A stretch of 64,000 nt of DNA from Brachybacterium vulturis (GCF_002407185.1 NZ_CP023563.1:1984001-2048000), one strand, 5' to 3'. Counted from the first letter of the stretch, positions 43,195-55,100 are shown. Translations and numbers: made by a program. Notes: generated by a model not told the origin, from the sequence alone.

Positions 43195-43309
43195 CGGACA
43201 ACAGTAGCGCGGGGACGCACGCGGGGCCCGATCGAGGACCGCACCACCGGTTACCCTTCAGTTACCAGAGCTCATCGATGAGCCGACGCGAGCCCCGGAG
43301 GATCCTGCA

Positions 43310-43837
43310 GTGAATCTCTACTTCCGCCTGCTGCTGCTCATGGTCCGGGGGCGTTTCCGCGGCCGCCTCAGCATCTGGGACACCTCGCACGTGCGCTTCC
43401 GCGTCAGCCCCGGGGACCTCGACGTGCAGCGGCACATGAACAACGGCCGGTACCTGACGCTGATGGATCTGGGGCGTATGGACCTCATGGTCCGTTCGGG
43501 GTTCTGGCAGCGCATCACCGACCAGGGCTGGTACCCGGTGGTGGCGGGCCAGACCATCACCTACCGCAGGTCCCTCCAGCTGTGGGAGACCTTCGACCTC
43601 GCCTCGCGCGTGATCGGGCACGACGACCGCTGGATCTTCCTGGAGCAGGTCTTCCGCCGCGACGGGACGGTGGTGGCCGATGCGATCGTGCGCGCCCGCT
43701 TCCTGCGCCGGACCGGCGGTTCGGTGCCGATGGAGGACGTGCTGGAACTGGCGCGGCCGCTGCCGGATCATCTCGAGGTGCCCCGGTGGGTCACCGAGTG
43801 GAACGAGGGCTCCTCGCGCCACGGCCGCGAGCTCTGA
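43310..43837 (+). CDS. Acyl-CoA thioesterase-like hotdog-fold protein
   Basis: A 175-aa protein with a hydrophobic N-terminal segment (LYFRLLLLMVRGRFRG), then a 4HBT hotdog domain: FRVSPGDLDVQRHMNNGRYL, the Asp-containing helix and MDLGRMDLMVRSGF, and TITYRRSLQLWETFDLASRV. This resembles the THEM6-like thioesterase family. Start GTG 43310. Its 3' end overlaps the convergent small membrane gene by 47 nt. Natural substrate unknown. Confidence 0.8.
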   Translation: MNLYFRLLLLMVRGRFRGRLSIWDTSHVRFRVSPGDLDVQRHMNNGRYLTLMDLGRMDLMVRSGFWQRITDQGWYPVVAGQTITYRRSLQLWETFDLASRVIGHDDRWIFLEQVFRRDGTVVADAIVRARFLRRTGGSVPMEDVLELARPLPDHLEVPRWVTEWNEGSSRHGREL

Positions 43838-44060
43838 GCTCCTCGACCCCGCTGGCGATCAGCAGGATCGCCACCACCACGAGCAGGACCCACTGCTCGA
43901 ACACCACTGCGAGGACGCCGGCGAGCACCAGCGCGCTCAGGAAGACGATCCCGAGCACACGCTGCGGGACCCCGAGCAGGCGCGATCCGACCCGGGTGCG
44001 GGCCAGGCGCAGCAGGAGCAGCAGCGCGATCGCGCCGAACGTGAGGACCTTCAGGATCAA
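43791..44060 (-). CDS. Small two-to-three-helix membrane protein
   Basis: 89 residues with hydrophobic stretches at about 1-18 (MILKVLTFGAIALLLLLRLA), 37-53 and 58-70, and an Arg-rich C-terminus. I do not recognise a family. It overlaps the last 47 nt of the convergent thioesterase gene, which weakens the case, but the hydrophobic pattern and good position after tRNA-Arg favour a real gene. CAGGAGCCACCCTTG lies just upstream of the ATG and gives a ribosome binding site. Confidence 0.55.
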   Translation of the reverse strand: MILKVLTFGAIALLLLLRLARTRVGSRLLGVPQRVLGIVFLSALVLAGVLAVVFEQWVLLVVVAILLIASGVEELRARGRGARSPRSTR

Positions 44061-44091
44061 GGGTGGCTCCTGGTGAGACGGCGGTGGATGG

Positions 44092-44164
44092 CGCCCCCAG
44101 CAGGACTCGAACCTGCGACCGACGGTTTAGAAGACCGTTGCTCTATCCGCTGAGCTATGGAGGC
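44092..44164 (-). tRNA. tRNA-Arg (anticodon UCU)
   Basis: Minus-strand cloverleaf: acceptor GCCTCCA/TGGGGGC, D-arm TAGCTCAGCGG, anticodon loop CTTCTAA reading UCU, T-loop TTCGAGT. CCA not encoded. Confidence 0.94.
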
Positions 44165-44207
44165 ATGGGAGCTCACGCACCGGACGGCTGCGAGCACCCG
44201 GAGAAGT

Positions 44208-45131
44208 CTACCGATCCCGGCGACGGGCCCGCGCACCACCGTGCACCGGCTCACGGCCCGGCATGCCGGACCCGTCCTGGCAGCGGGGACAGAACCACAG
44301 CACGCGCGGCGCGGTGCCCTCGAGTCGGGGATCGCCGAGCTCCCCGCGCACGATCCGGGCGCGGCAGCGTCGGCACGGCCTCCCGCCGCGTCCGTAGACC
44401 CAGAGGTCGCCGTCCCGACCCATCATCCCGCCGGTGGTCACCCGCACCGCACGGTCGCTGTTGAGCCTCAGCAGCCGGTGCGCGAGGTCGACGATCCGGC
44501 CGAGATCGCCTGCGGCGCTGACGGGGACCGCCGGGTGGATGCGGGCCAGGAAGCACAGCTCGCTGCGGTAGATGTTGCCGATCCCGGCCAGGAGGCGCTG
44601 GTCCAGCAGCGCGAGGCCGATCGGGCGCTCCGGCTCCGCGCCGAGATTCCTCACCGCACGCTCGCGCAGGCCCGGATCCGCGTCCCAGTCGGGATCGAGC
44701 AGGTCCGGCCCCAGATGCCCCACCAGCGTGTGCTCGTCCGCGGTGGGCACCAGCCGGACCTGCTTCACGTCATAGGCGATCGCCCGGGTCTCATGACCGT
44801 CATGGTGGCGAGCGGTGAGGGCGACGCGGATGGTGTGGGCCGGGCGAGGCCCGGCGCTGGTGTCGCTGGAGCGCAGGGGCGTCCCGTCCACATGCCAGAT
44901 CCCGTCCATCATCAGGTGCGAGTGGAGCGTCAGCGGTCCCGGTCCGGGGGTGGGCGGGTCCAGCCGCATCAGCAGATGCTTCCCGCGCGGACGCACCTCG
45001 CGCACGGTCCAGCCGAGGAGGTCCGTGGTCGCGGCCCGCGGCACCCGCAGGTCGCAGGCGGTGAGCACGGCGCCGGCGAGGGCGTCGTGGAGGATCCGGC
45101 ACTGCCGGGCGACGGTGTCCCCTTCCGGCAT
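44208..45131 (-). CDS. nei: Fpg/Nei family DNA glycosylase (endonuclease VIII-like)
   Basis: A 307-aa base-excision repair enzyme. The mature N-terminus PEGDTV supplies the catalytic Pro2 and Glu3; Lys51 follows in RGKHLLMRL. The H2TH region is LGLALLDQRLLAGIGNIYRSELCF-like in two blocks (LLAGIGNIYRSE), and the C-terminal zinc finger has Cys253, Cys256, Cys281 and Cys284. PEGD rather than PELP marks the Nei type, which removes oxidised pyrimidines. The ATG overlaps the lhr stop (TGATG), so the two repair genes are coupled. Confidence 0.9.
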   Translation of the reverse strand: MPEGDTVARQCRILHDALAGAVLTACDLRVPRAATTDLLGWTVREVRPRGKHLLMRLDPPTPGPGPLTLHSHLMMDGIWHVDGTPLRSSDTSAGPRPAHTIRVALTARHHDGHETRAIAYDVKQVRLVPTADEHTLVGHLGPDLLDPDWDADPGLRERAVRNLGAEPERPIGLALLDQRLLAGIGNIYRSELCFLARIHPAVPVSAAGDLGRIVDLAHRLLRLNSDRAVRVTTGGMMGRDGDLWVYGRGGRPCRRCRARIVRGELGDPRLEGTAPRVLWFCPRCQDGSGMPGREPVHGGARARRRDR

Positions 45132-48100
45132 CAGCGATCTCCTGCGCGCAGCCGGATCGATCGCGGGGAGCGATAGCAGCCGGCCGCCACCAGCGCCTCC
45201 CCGACGGCGGCGACCGGGGCGCTGTCGATCGGGTGGCCGTTGATCCTCTCGATCCGCAGCTGGGGCAGGCGGGAGTCCTCGGCGATGGCCCGCACCAGCT
45301 GGGTGGCGAGGGCGGGCGTCGCCGTCTCCTCGGCCCACCACAGCAGCTGCTTCGCCCCCTTGTCCACGACCGCGCCGAGCTGCCCGCCCGTGAGCAGCGC
45401 GAGCGCACCGGCACGGCGCGCCGGCCGGACCGTGGCCCCCGCGGGAGGGGGGATCCTCAGCGGAGGCCAGGACAGCGCCGCACCGTAGGGGTTGGCGGGA
45501 TCGGTCGAGGCCAGCGCGATGGTCGCGGTGCCGGCTGACGAGCCGCTCGCAGCCTGCTCGGTGAGCTGTGCGGACGTCGCCTCCTGGTCCCGGTCCCGCA
45601 GCCGGTCCACCGCCTCGACCGGAGCGAACTGGGAGGCGCCCAGCCCGTCGACGAAGTAGCCGCGACGGCAGGCACCGTTCTCCTCGAGCGTCGCGAGCAC
45701 GCGGTAGACCGCGGCGAAGCCGCCGGGGATGTCCTCGACGTCCATCGCGCCGCGCGTGACCACCCCGTGCCGGTCCAGCAGCAGGGTCGCCAGTGCCGCT
45801 GCCCGCGCTGCCGGGTCGACGCCGTCCACCCGCACTGCGGACCAGCGTCCCGCGCCGACGGGGCCGGGCACGAGGTCGGAGACCGAGGCCGCTCCCTGGC
45901 GCATCATCGCCGCTGACAGTCGTGCCGCGCCCCGACGGGTCAGCGGACGGGAGCGGGCACCTGACCGTGACGTCCTGCTGGGAGCCGGACCGCGGCCATA
46001 GCTGCGCAGCGCCTCGAAGGAGTCGTTGGTGATCAGTGCGCGGAACGCGAGGTCCCACAGAGCCTCCTGCAGGGCGGCGGGCTCGACCGCATCGCCGTCG
46101 CTCGCGAGCGCAGTGAGGATCTCCCCGTGCCGCAGCGCACCGGGGGTGCCGCGCAGCAGCGTGAGGATGCGGGCGGCGGGGGTGCCCGCTGGCAGCTCGG
46201 CGGCGGCCTCCTCGAGCACCTCGGCGTCCAGCCCCAGCGGCAGGGCGTCGGCGAGATGGAGGCGGATCCAGCCGTCGTCACGGCCGAGCCGGCCGTGGCC
46301 GGTCCACACCAGCTCCCCGGCCGCGAAGGCCGCGTCCAGCAGTGCCGGGGTCATCTCCGGCAGCCGCGCGGGCAGCACCTGGGTCTCCCACGCCGACAGC
46401 GGCAGGGAGACGCCGGCGAGCTGGTCGACGACCGAGAGCAGCCCGTCGCCGCCCCGCCAGTGCGCGCTCTCCCGCCGGCCGTCCGGACGGCGGGGGACGA
46501 GGTGCTGCCACTGCCCGAGGAACTGGGCGTACACCGGGCCCGCCACCGGCGCGATCTCGCGCCGGGACGCGGCCAGGCTCGCTCGACGGATGCGCCGCAG
46601 CACCTCCGCATCCACCCACTCCTCGCCCTCGCGTCCCGGGGTGAACTCGCCCTGGGCCAGCACCCGCTCTGCGGTGAGCTGCTCGAGGGCGGTTCGCGCG
46701 ACCCCGGGGGCCAGCCCGAAGGCCTCCACCGGGGCAGCGGCCGGGAACGGTCCCCGGCCCCGCGCCCAGCGCGAGAGCAGCTGGGCCACCGCCCGCTGCA
46801 CGGGTGCCAGATGCGCCTGCGGGATGCCCGGCGGCAGGGCGGTACCGAGCGCATCGCGCAGCAGACCGGCGTCCTCGACCGCGGCGAGATGCTCCTGCCC
46901 GGCCAGGCGCACGGTGATGATCCGGCGCGACCGGCGCAGATCATCGAGCTCCGCCTCGAGGTCGAGATCCTCGGCGCTGCGCGCGGCGAGCTCGTCGCGG
47001 GTGAGCGGGCCGAGCCGGCGCAGCGCGTCGGCGATCTGCTCGGCACCGCGCAGCGACCGCTCCTCCGTGAGGCCCTGCAGCCGCTGCTCGACCTCGGTGA
47101 TGACGTCTGCGTCCAGCAGCTCCCGCAGGCTCACCGAGCCCAGCAGCTCGGCCAGCAGGGCCTGGTCCAGCGCGAGCGCGGCGGTGCGCCGTTCGGCCAG
47201 CGGTGCGTCGGCGTCGTAGATGAACTGGGCGAGATATCCGAACAGCAGCGAGCGCGCGAAGGGGGAGGGGGAGGGGGTCTCGACCTCCCGCACCTCGACG
47301 CGGCGACGCCCCACCTGCGACATCAGCTCGACCAGGGCGGGCAGGTCGTAGACGTCCTGGAGGCACTCGCGCGCCGCCTCGAGCATGATCGGGAAGTCGG
47401 GGTGGGGACGGGCCACCTCGAGGAGGTGTGCGGAGCGCTGGCGCTGCTGCCACAGCGGCGCGCGCTGGTTCGGATCGCGTCGCGGCAGCAGCAGGGCGCG
47501 GGCCGCGCACTCACGAAAACGTGCCGCGAACAGAGCCGAGGAGCCGACCAGGCGCCGCACCTCCTCCTCGATCTCCTCCGGGGTGAAGACGAACAGGTCC
47601 GCGCCGGGAGGCTCCTCGCCGTGGGGGATGCGCAGCACGATGCCGTCGTCGGCGGCCATCACCTGGCCGTCCAGGCCGTACCGCTCCTGGACCCGGGCAC
47701 CGACCGCGAGCGCCCAGGGTCCGGTGATCCGCTGTCCGTAGGCGCAGTGGAGCACCACCCGCCAGTCGCCGAGCTCGTCGAGGAACCGCTCGACCACCAG
47801 CTGCTGCGGACCGGGGACCGTGCCGGTGGCCGCCAGCTGCTCGGCCAGGTGGTCCAGCAGCACGGCGGATGCATTGTCGTCGAGCCCGAGGGCGGCCAGC
47901 TGCGCGATGGCCTCGGAGCGGTCGGCGGTGGCGAGCTCCGCCTGCGCGGTGGCGATCGCCCGGCCCAGGCTCGCCGGGCGCCCGTCCCCGTCCCCGTGCC
48001 AGAACGGGATCCGCCCGCTCATGCCGAAGGCGGGGGAGACGGTGACCCGGGAGGCGGTGATCTCCTCGATCCGCCAGCTGGTGGTGCCCAGCGTGATCAC

Positions 48101-49843
48101 ATCCCCGCGGCGGGACTCGTAGACCATCTCCTCGTCGAGCTCGCCCACCCGCCGCGGCTGGGAGTCGTCATCGCCCGCGACCAGATGCACCGGGTAGAGC
48201 CCGCGATCGGGGATGGTGCCGCCGCTGGTGACTGCGAGGCGCTGGGCACCCGGCCGGCCCGACAGCAGCCCGGTCCCGTGATCGTGCACCAGCCGCGGTC
48301 GCAGCTCGGAGAATGCGGTGGAGGGATACCTCCCGGCGAGCAGGTCGATGGTCTGGTCGAAGGCGGAGCGGGGCAGGGCTCGATAGGGATGCGCGGTGCG
48401 GACCAGCGCGAACCAGTCGTCGATCTGCAGGTCATCCATCGCCGCGGCCGAGACGGTGTGCTGGGCGAGCACGTCCAGGGCGTTGCGCGGCACCGAGAGC
48501 GGTTCGATCCGGCCGGCCATCGCTTCCTGCACCGCGACGGCGGAGCGCAGCACGTCCGCGGCATGCAGCGGGTGCAGCGAGCCGTGGGAGATCGCGCCGA
48601 CGTCGTGCCCGGCGCGGCCCACCCGCTGCAGCAGGCCCGAGACGGACATCGGCGCGGCGATCTGCAGCACGAGGTCCACGGCGCCCATGTCGATCCCCAG
48701 CTCGAGGGAGGAGGTCGCCACCACGCAGCGCAGGGTCCCGGACTTCAGCTGGTCCTCGATCCCGGCGCGCACCTCCTTGGACATCGAGCCGTGGTGGGCG
48801 CGGGCGATGTCCTCGAGCTCGGGATCCGCCGGCTCGGTGGCCGGGGGCACGGTGTCGGACGGCGCCTCGGCGGCGAGGCGCCGGGCATGGAGCCGGTTGA
48901 GCTTGCCGGTGAGACGCTCGGCCTGGCTGCGGGAATTGGTGAACACGATCGTCGAGCGGTGCGCGAGCACCCTGTCCAGCACGGCCCGCTCGACGTGCGG
49001 CCAGATCGTGCCGCTGACGTCCTCGTCGTCCACGGCGTCGGGGGGCGGCTCGATCGCCTGCAGATCTGCGACCGGCAGCGTCACCGTGAGATCCCAGCGC
49101 TTGGTCGATTCCGGTCTCACCACCGTCGCCTCGCGGGACCCGCCGGCGCCGGTGAGGAAGGCGGCGACCTCCTGGACCGGTTCGACGGTCGCCGAGAGCC
49201 CGATCCTCTGCGCGGGCACCGTCAGCAGCGCATCCAGACGGGCCAGCGACAGCGCCAGGTGCACGCCCCGCTTCGTGCCCGCCACCGCATGGACCTCGTC
49301 GAGGATGACGGTGTCCACGTCGCGGAGCGTCTCGCGCGCCTGGGAGGTGAGCATCAGGAACAGCGATTCGGGGGTCGTGATGAGGATGTCCGGCGGATGG
49401 GAGACCAGCCGCCTGCGCTCGGCGGCCGGGGTGTCGCCGGTGCGCACCCCCACGCTGAGCGGGGACGCCGGGATTCCCAGCCCCTGGGCAGTGCGTGCCG
49501 TCCCCACCAGGGGAGAGGTCAGATTCCGCTCCACGTCGACGCCGAGCGCCTTCAGCGGGGAGAGGTACAGGACGCGGGTGCCCGCCCGCCGAGCCTCCGG
49601 GGCGCGGACCGTCCGACCGGTCGGCCCGGCGGGGCGCGGCAGTGCCAGACGATCGATCGCGCTGAGGAACGCGGCGAGGGTCTTGCCCGATCCGGTCGGC
49701 GCGACCACCAGCGTGTCCTCGCCCCGCTCGATCGCCTCCCAGGCCGCGACCTGCGCCGAGGTGGGAGCGGCGAACGACTCCGCGAACCATGCCTGGGTGG
49801 CGGGGGAGAAGGACGACGGGAGCGACCGGCGGGACGGGTCCAT
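45131..49843 (-). CDS. lhr: Lhr-type ATP-dependent DNA helicase
   Basis: A 1570-aa helicase. Domain order: RecA1 with Q motif ([14 protein letters not shown]), Walker A APTGSGKT (about 48-55), DEVH box (about 180), RecA2 with [11 protein letters not shown], winged-helix and Lhr-core domain, then a long Lhr C-terminal extension (from about 870) with several winged helices. This length is that of full Lhr, a 3'-5' helicase induced by DNA damage in mycobacteria. The start at 49843 begins [12 protein letters not shown] and is chosen by family fit. It is followed directly by nei. Divergent from sodA. Confidence 0.92.
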   Translation of the reverse strand: MDPSRRSLPSSFSPATQAWFAESFAAPTSAQVAAWEAIERGEDTLVVAPTGSGKTLAAFLSAIDRLALPRPAGPTGRTVRAPEARRAGTRVLYLSPLKALGVDVERNLTSPLVGTARTAQGLGIPASPLSVGVRTGDTPAAERRRLVSHPPDILITTPESLFLMLTSQARETLRDVDTVILDEVHAVAGTKRGVHLALSLARLDALLTVPAQRIGLSATVEPVQEVAAFLTGAGGSREATVVRPESTKRWDLTVTLPVADLQAIEPPPDAVDDEDVSGTIWPHVERAVLDRVLAHRSTIVFTNSRSQAERLTGKLNRLHARRLAAEAPSDTVPPATEPADPELEDIARAHHGSMSKEVRAGIEDQLKSGTLRCVVATSSLELGIDMGAVDLVLQIAAPMSVSGLLQRVGRAGHDVGAISHGSLHPLHAADVLRSAVAVQEAMAGRIEPLSVPRNALDVLAQHTVSAAAMDDLQIDDWFALVRTAHPYRALPRSAFDQTIDLLAGRYPSTAFSELRPRLVHDHGTGLLSGRPGAQRLAVTSGGTIPDRGLYPVHLVAGDDDSQPRRVGELDEEMVYESRRGDVITLGTTSWRIEEITASRVTVSPAFGMSGRIPFWHGDGDGRPASLGRAIATAQAELATADRSEAIAQLAALGLDDNASAVLLDHLAEQLAATGTVPGPQQLVVERFLDELGDWRVVLHCAYGQRITGPWALAVGARVQERYGLDGQVMAADDGIVLRIPHGEEPPGADLFVFTPEEIEEEVRRLVGSSALFAARFRECAARALLLPRRDPNQRAPLWQQRQRSAHLLEVARPHPDFPIMLEAARECLQDVYDLPALVELMSQVGRRRVEVREVETPSPSPFARSLLFGYLAQFIYDADAPLAERRTAALALDQALLAELLGSVSLRELLDADVITEVEQRLQGLTEERSLRGAEQIADALRRLGPLTRDELAARSAEDLDLEAELDDLRRSRRIITVRLAGQEHLAAVEDAGLLRDALGTALPPGIPQAHLAPVQRAVAQLLSRWARGRGPFPAAAPVEAFGLAPGVARTALEQLTAERVLAQGEFTPGREGEEWVDAEVLRRIRRASLAASRREIAPVAGPVYAQFLGQWQHLVPRRPDGRRESAHWRGGDGLLSVVDQLAGVSLPLSAWETQVLPARLPEMTPALLDAAFAAGELVWTGHGRLGRDDGWIRLHLADALPLGLDAEVLEEAAAELPAGTPAARILTLLRGTPGALRHGEILTALASDGDAVEPAALQEALWDLAFRALITNDSFEALRSYGRGPAPSRTSRSGARSRPLTRRGAARLSAAMMRQGAASVSDLVPGPVGAGRWSAVRVDGVDPAARAAALATLLLDRHGVVTRGAMDVEDIPGGFAAVYRVLATLEENGACRRGYFVDGLGASQFAPVEAVDRLRDRDQEATSAQLTEQAASGSSAGTATIALASTDPANPYGAALSWPPLRIPPPAGATVRPARRAGALALLTGGQLGAVVDKGAKQLLWWAEETATPALATQLVRAIAEDSRLPQLRIERINGHPIDSAPVAAVGEALVAAGCYRSPRSIRLRAGDR

Positions 49844-50025
49844 CACCCCATTGTGGACCGCACCGCCGACATCCTTGTGTCGCCGCCACCGGCCGACGAG
49901 GAGGGACGACCTGCGCCAGCCGCCGCGGCCCCCTGCCACCACGCGCTCCCTCGTGGCAGGATGGATGGCACGGCAGGTCACGCATCGGCTGGGCCTGCGT
50001 CCACCACGACGAAGGGATGATCCAC

Positions 50026-50655
50026 ATGGCGGAGTACACGCTTCCCGATCTGGACTACGACTACGGGGCGCTGGCTCCTTCGATCTCCGGCAAGATCATG
50101 GAGCTGCACCACTCCAAGCACCACGCGACCTACGTCAAGGGTGCGAACACGGCGCTGGAGAAGCTGGCGGCGGCGCGGGAGGCGAACGACTTCTCGACGG
50201 TGAACCAGTTCTCGAAGGATCTGGCGTTCAACCTGGGCGGCCACACGAACCATTCGATCTTCTGGAAGAACCTCTCGCCCGAGGGTGGGGACAAGCCCAC
50301 CGGTGAGCTGGCGGCGGCGATCGATGAGTTCTTCGGCTCCTTCGACGGCTTCCGGGCGCACTTCACGGCGGCGGCGCTGGGCATCCAGGGCTCCGGCTGG
50401 GCGGTGCTGGCGTTCGAGCCGATCGGCGGGAACCTGGTGATCGAGCAGTTCTACGATCAGCAGAACGGGGTGCCGGTGGCGACGATCCCGCTGTTCCAGC
50501 TGGACATGTGGGAGCACGCGTTCTACCTGGATTACCAGAACGTGAAGGCGGACTACGTCAAGGCGATCTGGGACATCGTGAACTGGGCGGATGTCCAGGC
50601 GCGGTTCGCGGCGGCGCGCTCGAGCGCTTCCGGGCTGGTCGTCCCCACGGCCTGA
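50026..50655 (+). CDS. sodA: Superoxide dismutase (Mn/Fe type)
   Basis: A 209-aa enzyme. Metal ligands: His28 (MELHHSKHH), the second His in [10 protein letters not shown], and Asp/His in [21 protein letters not shown] and [12 protein letters not shown] are typical. No signal peptide, so cytosolic. It dismutates superoxide to H2O2 and O2. The codons are strongly biased to a few choices, as in highly expressed genes. GAAGGGATGATCCAC precedes the ATG. Metal preference (Mn or Fe) cannot be fixed by eye. Confidence 0.94.
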   Translation: MAEYTLPDLDYDYGALAPSISGKIMELHHSKHHATYVKGANTALEKLAAAREANDFSTVNQFSKDLAFNLGGHTNHSIFWKNLSPEGGDKPTGELAAAIDEFFGSFDGFRAHFTAAALGIQGSGWAVLAFEPIGGNLVIEQFYDQQNGVPVATIPLFQLDMWEHAFYLDYQNVKADYVKAIWDIVNWADVQARFAAARSSASGLVVPTA

Positions 50656-50722
50656 GCTCCGACTGCGGGCCCGACCTGCTGCCCGCGCCTCGCGCCGGGT
50701 GCGGACGGACCGCTGAGTGTCA

Positions 50723-50786
50723 CGGACGGGCCGATGGTGAGGAGAGCTGGCAATAGTGCCGGCTCGCCGCACCATCGGCCCGTCCG
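50723..50786. repeat. Long inverted repeat between sodA and ssb
   Basis: CGGACGGGCCGATGGTG (50723-50739) pairs perfectly with CACCATCGGCCCGTCCG (50770-50786), 17 bp. The 30-nt interior contains another stem (GAGCTGGCA/TGCCGGCTC, one wobble). No T-run. It may terminate sodA, or be a small mobile-like palindrome. Confidence 0.6.
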
Positions 50787-50945
50787 CTGCATCGTGGGTG
50801 ACTCGCGAGGGACGGTTCCTCCCCAGCGCCTCACCGTCCACATTCTCGGACCGGCACTGGAGCGAGCCGCGCACGCAGGGAACGCTGAGGCACATCGGCA
50901 CGGAGCCGACGCCGGGATCCCCGGCACCTCAGGAAGGACACCGCC

Positions 50946-51437
50946 ATGCGCGACATCCAGACCACACTCTTGGGCAACGCCACCGCTGACCCCATCGAGC
51001 GAAAGCAGGCCGACGGGAGCCCCTCCGCGAGCGTGCGGATCGCAGTCACCGGCAGCTACTTCAACTCCGCCACCGGAGACTTCGCCGACCGGAAGACGGA
51101 GTTCATCACGGTGTTCGCCCGGCGGAACCTGGCCCGGAACCTGCTGGCCTCGGTGCGCAGGGGGCAGCCGCTGGTGGTCAGCGGCCGGCTCAGCACCTCG
51201 GAGTGGACGGGAGAGGACGAGACGCTCCGGCACTCCCTGAACATCCAGGCCGAGGCGATCGGCCACGACCTCACCTACGGCACCGCCACGTTCTCGAAGC
51301 CGCTGCGGGACAAGGACACCCCGGACATCGACCCGCAGACCGCCACGGTCATCCCGAGGCGCCCGGCGGACGAGGACGAGGAGACGGACACGGCGGACGA
51401 GGAGGCCGGCGAGAGCTCGTACGCGCCGGCCTTCTGA
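50946..51437 (+). CDS. Single-stranded DNA-binding protein (second SSB type)
   Basis: A 163-aa OB-fold SSB: LLGNATADPIERKQADG, VRIAVTGSYFNSATGDFADR, FITVFARRNLARNLLASVRRGQPLVVSGRL. The C-terminus is acidic (DEDEETDTADEEAGE) but ends in SYAPAF rather than the canonical DDIPF tip, so partner recruitment may be weaker. It is not next to rpsF/rplI, so it is probably an accessory SSB (SsbB-like). ACCTCAGGAAGGACACCGCC precedes the ATG. Confidence 0.88.
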   Translation: MRDIQTTLLGNATADPIERKQADGSPSASVRIAVTGSYFNSATGDFADRKTEFITVFARRNLARNLLASVRRGQPLVVSGRLSTSEWTGEDETLRHSLNIQAEAIGHDLTYGTATFSKPLRDKDTPDIDPQTATVIPRRPADEDEETDTADEEAGESSYAPAF

Positions 51438-51476
51438 CCCCGCCCGCGCCCGGGTGACCCCGCCCGCGCACGGGCC

Positions 51477-52004
51477 TCAGTCGGAGGTCTGCAGGGTCTG
51501 GACCAGGGCTCGGGAGATCTCGGGGAGCAGTGCGGCACCGAGGACGTAGCCGTCCTCGCCCCCGTGGTGCACCGCCGACCAGGTGGTGCCGTCCTCCAGC
51601 GCGGCGACCACCACGCGCAGCGGCCGCTCGGCCGGCAGCTGGCGATCTCCCTGGTCATCACGGACGGTCCAGGCGGCGGGGGCGAGGTCGCAGGCGATCG
51701 CTCCGCCCGCGGCCAGATCCGGCCATCGCGCCGACTCGAGCACGGCCAGCGGGTCCGCAGCAGCCGCGGTGCCGTCCTCGAGATCGATCGGCGTGAGGTG
51801 GAGAGCGTCCTGGGCCTCGCCCCCGTCCGCTCCCAGCAGGGCGGCGAGCGAGGGTGAGGCCGCCATCAGTTCTGCGCTGCGGGCCAGCGCGAACAGGCGG
51901 GGAGCGGGCAGCGGGCCGTCCTCCACATGGCGGGCCACCTCGAGAACTGCCGCCGCCAGAGCGGCCGTCGGGGCATCCAGAGGGTCCGGAGAAGCAGTCG
52001 TCAT
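51477..52004 (-). CDS. PPA1309 family protein
   Basis: A 175-aa conserved actinobacterial protein of unknown function. It shows the family features: VLEVARHVEDGPLPAPRLFAL near the N-terminus, and WPDLAAGGAIACDLAP with DRQLPAERPLRVVVAALEDG. It is divergent from the UPF0182 gene, an arrangement seen widely in actinobacteria, and the 154-nt shared region probably carries both promoters. No catalytic residues are evident. Confidence 0.75.
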   Translation of the reverse strand: MTTASPDPLDAPTAALAAAVLEVARHVEDGPLPAPRLFALARSAELMAASPSLAALLGADGGEAQDALHLTPIDLEDGTAAAADPLAVLESARWPDLAAGGAIACDLAPAAWTVRDDQGDRQLPAERPLRVVVAALEDGTTWSAVHHGGEDGYVLGAALLPEISRALVQTLQTSD

Positions 52005-52158
52005 CGGATCGAGAGGTCCCTTACAGGTTTGCCTGACAGAATGGGGTGACCGGCGCGGTGACGCGGCGGGACCACACTGTACCCGGAGCTCTCGGACCAT
52101 TGCCTGCGCAGCGGCAGGCGGGACCGTCGGCTCCGACACCGAATCACCGAGGTTATCT

Positions 52159-55100
52159 GTGAGCTTCTCCGCCCCGTTCGGCGATATGCCCCGGCCGCGC
52201 CCCCGGCCGGCCCCTGACGCGAGTCCGCGCGGCCCCAGGCGGATCTCGCCGCTGGCGATCAGCGCCGGAGTCGTCGCCCTCCTGGTCATCTTGCTGGTCA
52301 TCGCCTCCGAGGTGTGGACCAAGTACCTGTGGACGGACCAGCTGGGGTACACGGACGTGCTGCTCACGCGCTGGGGCACCCAGGCCGGGCTGTTCTTCGG
52401 CGGTGCCGTGGTGTTCGCGGTGCCGCTGTTCATCAGCCTGCGGCTGGCATACATGAAGCGGCCCGTCTACCCGCCCGTGACCCGGGAGCAGGAGGCGCTC
52501 GAGCAGTTCCGCGCTGCCGTGGATCCGCTGCGGCGCGGCCTGACCTACGGTGCCCCGGTGGTGATCGGTGCCTTCGGCGGCCTGGCGCTCTCCCGCCGCT
52601 GGCAGGACGTGCAGCTCTTCCTCCACCCCCAGGACTTCGGGCAGACCGATTCGATCTTCGGCAACGACATCGGCTTCTACGTCTTCACACTGCCGCTGAT
52701 CGACATGGTCATCTCCTTCGGACAGTTCGTCCTGCTGGTCGCGATCGTGGGTGCGCTGATCGGCCACTTCGTCTACGGCGGGGTCAGCTGGGGCCAGGAG
52801 AGCGGTCTCGAGGTCACCCGCTCCGCGCGCCGCCACCTCGGCGTTCTCGCCACCGTCTACGTGCTGCTGCTCGGCGCCGGGCACTGGTTCCAGCGCTACG
52901 ACCTGCTCACCGCCTCGCACCCGCGGTTCGAGGGCGCGTCCTACGCCGACGTCAAGGCGATCCTCCCTGCGCAGACCATCCTCGCCATCGCCTCGATCGC
53001 GGTGGCGGCACTGTTCGTGGTGTGGGTCTTCCGCTCGGACTGGCGCATCCCCGCGATCGGCGCAGGCCTGATGATCCTGTCCACGCTGGTGGTGGGCAAC
53101 CTCTACCCCTGGGCGATCCAGCAGTTCCAGGTCCAGCCCAACGAGCGTGCGCTCGAGCAGCCGTACATCCAGAACAACATCGATGCGACCCGCGCCGCCT
53201 TCAACCTCGACGAGGTCAACGAGGTGCCCTACACGGCCAGCACCGATGCCGAGCCGGGAGCTCTGCGCGAGGACGCCTCGACCACCGCGCAGATCCGTCT
53301 GATGGATCCTCACATCATCTCGCCCACCTTCGAGCAGCGGGAGGCGAACCGCCGCTACTGGGGCTTCGACGACGTGCTCAGCGTGGACCGGTACGAGATC
53401 GACGGCCAGCTGCAGGACACCGTCATCGGCGTGCGCGAGCTGCGCCCGGACAAGTTCGGCCTGGCCGGGCGCTCCTGGGTCGATCAGCACATCATCTACA
53501 CCCACGGCTACGGCACCGCGGCCGCCTACGGCAACCGCCGCAACGCGGACGGCGAGCCCACCTTCCTGCAATCCGGCGTGCCCGGTGAGGGTGCGTTCGG
53601 CGAGTATCAGGAGCGGGTGTACTTCGGCCAGTACTCGCCCGACTACTCGATCGTGGGAGCCCCCGAGGGCAGCGAGCCCGAGGAGTTCGACTACCAGCGC
53701 GTCAGCACCGAGGACACGGAGGGCGGCGACCAGGTCTACAACACCTACCAGGGCGATGGCGGACCCTCCGTCGGCGGGTTCATGAATCAGCTGCTCTACG
53801 CGATCAAGTTCCGCGATCCGAACATCGTGATCTCTGACTACCTCAACGAGGAGTCGCAGATCCTCTACGACCGCGAACCGCAGCAGCGGGTCCGTGAGGT
53901 CGCGCCGTTCCTGTCGCTGGACTCCCAGATGTACCCGGCCGTGGTCGACGACAAGCTGGTGTGGGTGGTCGACGGCTACACCACCACGTCGGAGTACCCC
54001 TATGCGCAGTCGGTGAACCTCGACCAGACCGTCGATGATTCGCAGACCGATCCGGGCGCCACCGCGGACATCCGCGACCGCTCGGCGAACTACATGCGCA
54101 ACTCCGTCAAGGCGACCGTGAACGCCTTCGACGGCTCGGTCACCCTGTACTCCTGGGACACGGAGGACCCGATCCTCAAGTCCTGGGCAGAGGTGTTCCC
54201 GGAGGCGCTGAAGCCCGCCTCCGAGATCAGCGGTGAGCTGATGTCGCACCTGCGCTACCCGGCGGACCTCTTCAAGGCCCAGCGGCAGATCCTCTCCACC
54301 TATCACGTCACCGAGGCGGACGACTTCTTCACCCAGCAGGACTTCTGGGAGGTCCCGCCGGATCCGACAGTCCCGGCGCCGACGAACCCCGACGGCACCA
54401 CCGGTGAGCAGGCGCCGCAGCCGCCGATGTACCTCACGATGCAGATGCCCTCGGATGAGTCCCCTCGCTTCATGCTCTCCTCGAGCTTCATCCCCGCTGA
54501 GGGACAGAACGTGCTCACCGGCTACCTGGCGGTGGATTCGGAGACCGGAGACCAGGGTGGCAACCCCGCGGACTCCTTCGGGGACATGACCCTGCTGGTG
54601 CTGCCGGCCTCGAACCCGGTCAACGGCCCCGGCCAGGTGCAGGCGACCTTCAACGCGGAGCCGAACGTCTCCAAGGCGTTGAACCTGTTGAAGTCGGGCA
54701 ACTCCGAGGTGATCAACGGCAATCTGCTGACGCTCCCGGTCGGCGGCGGGCTGCTCTACGTCCAGCCCGTCTATCTGCAGTCCTCCGCGTCGGGCGGTGG
54801 CACCCAGTACCCGCTGCTGCAGCTGGTCCTGGTCTCCTTCGGCGAGAAGATCGGTTTCGCACCGACGCTCGATGAGGCACTGGACCTGGTCTTCGGCGGA
54901 GACTCCGGCGCGACGGCCGGTGACGCCGAGGTCTCCGACCCCGATGCCCCCTCCGGCACCGCTGATGCCGTCACCGATGAAGGCAGCGGCGAGGAGGCGG
55001 AGGATCCTGCAGCCGAGGGCGAGGAGCCCAGCTCGGCACCGCCCGCGGACGGCACGGCGCAGGAGCGCCTGGAGTCGGCGCTGACGGATATGGACGCCGC

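Noticed and set aside
46127-50020. A very long open frame (about 1300 codons) antisense to lhr
   Set aside because: It mirrors the high-GC third-position bias of lhr on the other strand. Composition is Arg/Gly/Gln-rich without any family motif, and lhr has complete helicase motifs.
51583-52158. Extension of the UPF0182 frame upstream across the PPA1309-type gene
   Set aside because: The extended part is antisense to a recognised gene. GTG 52159 with GAGGT starts the family sequence.
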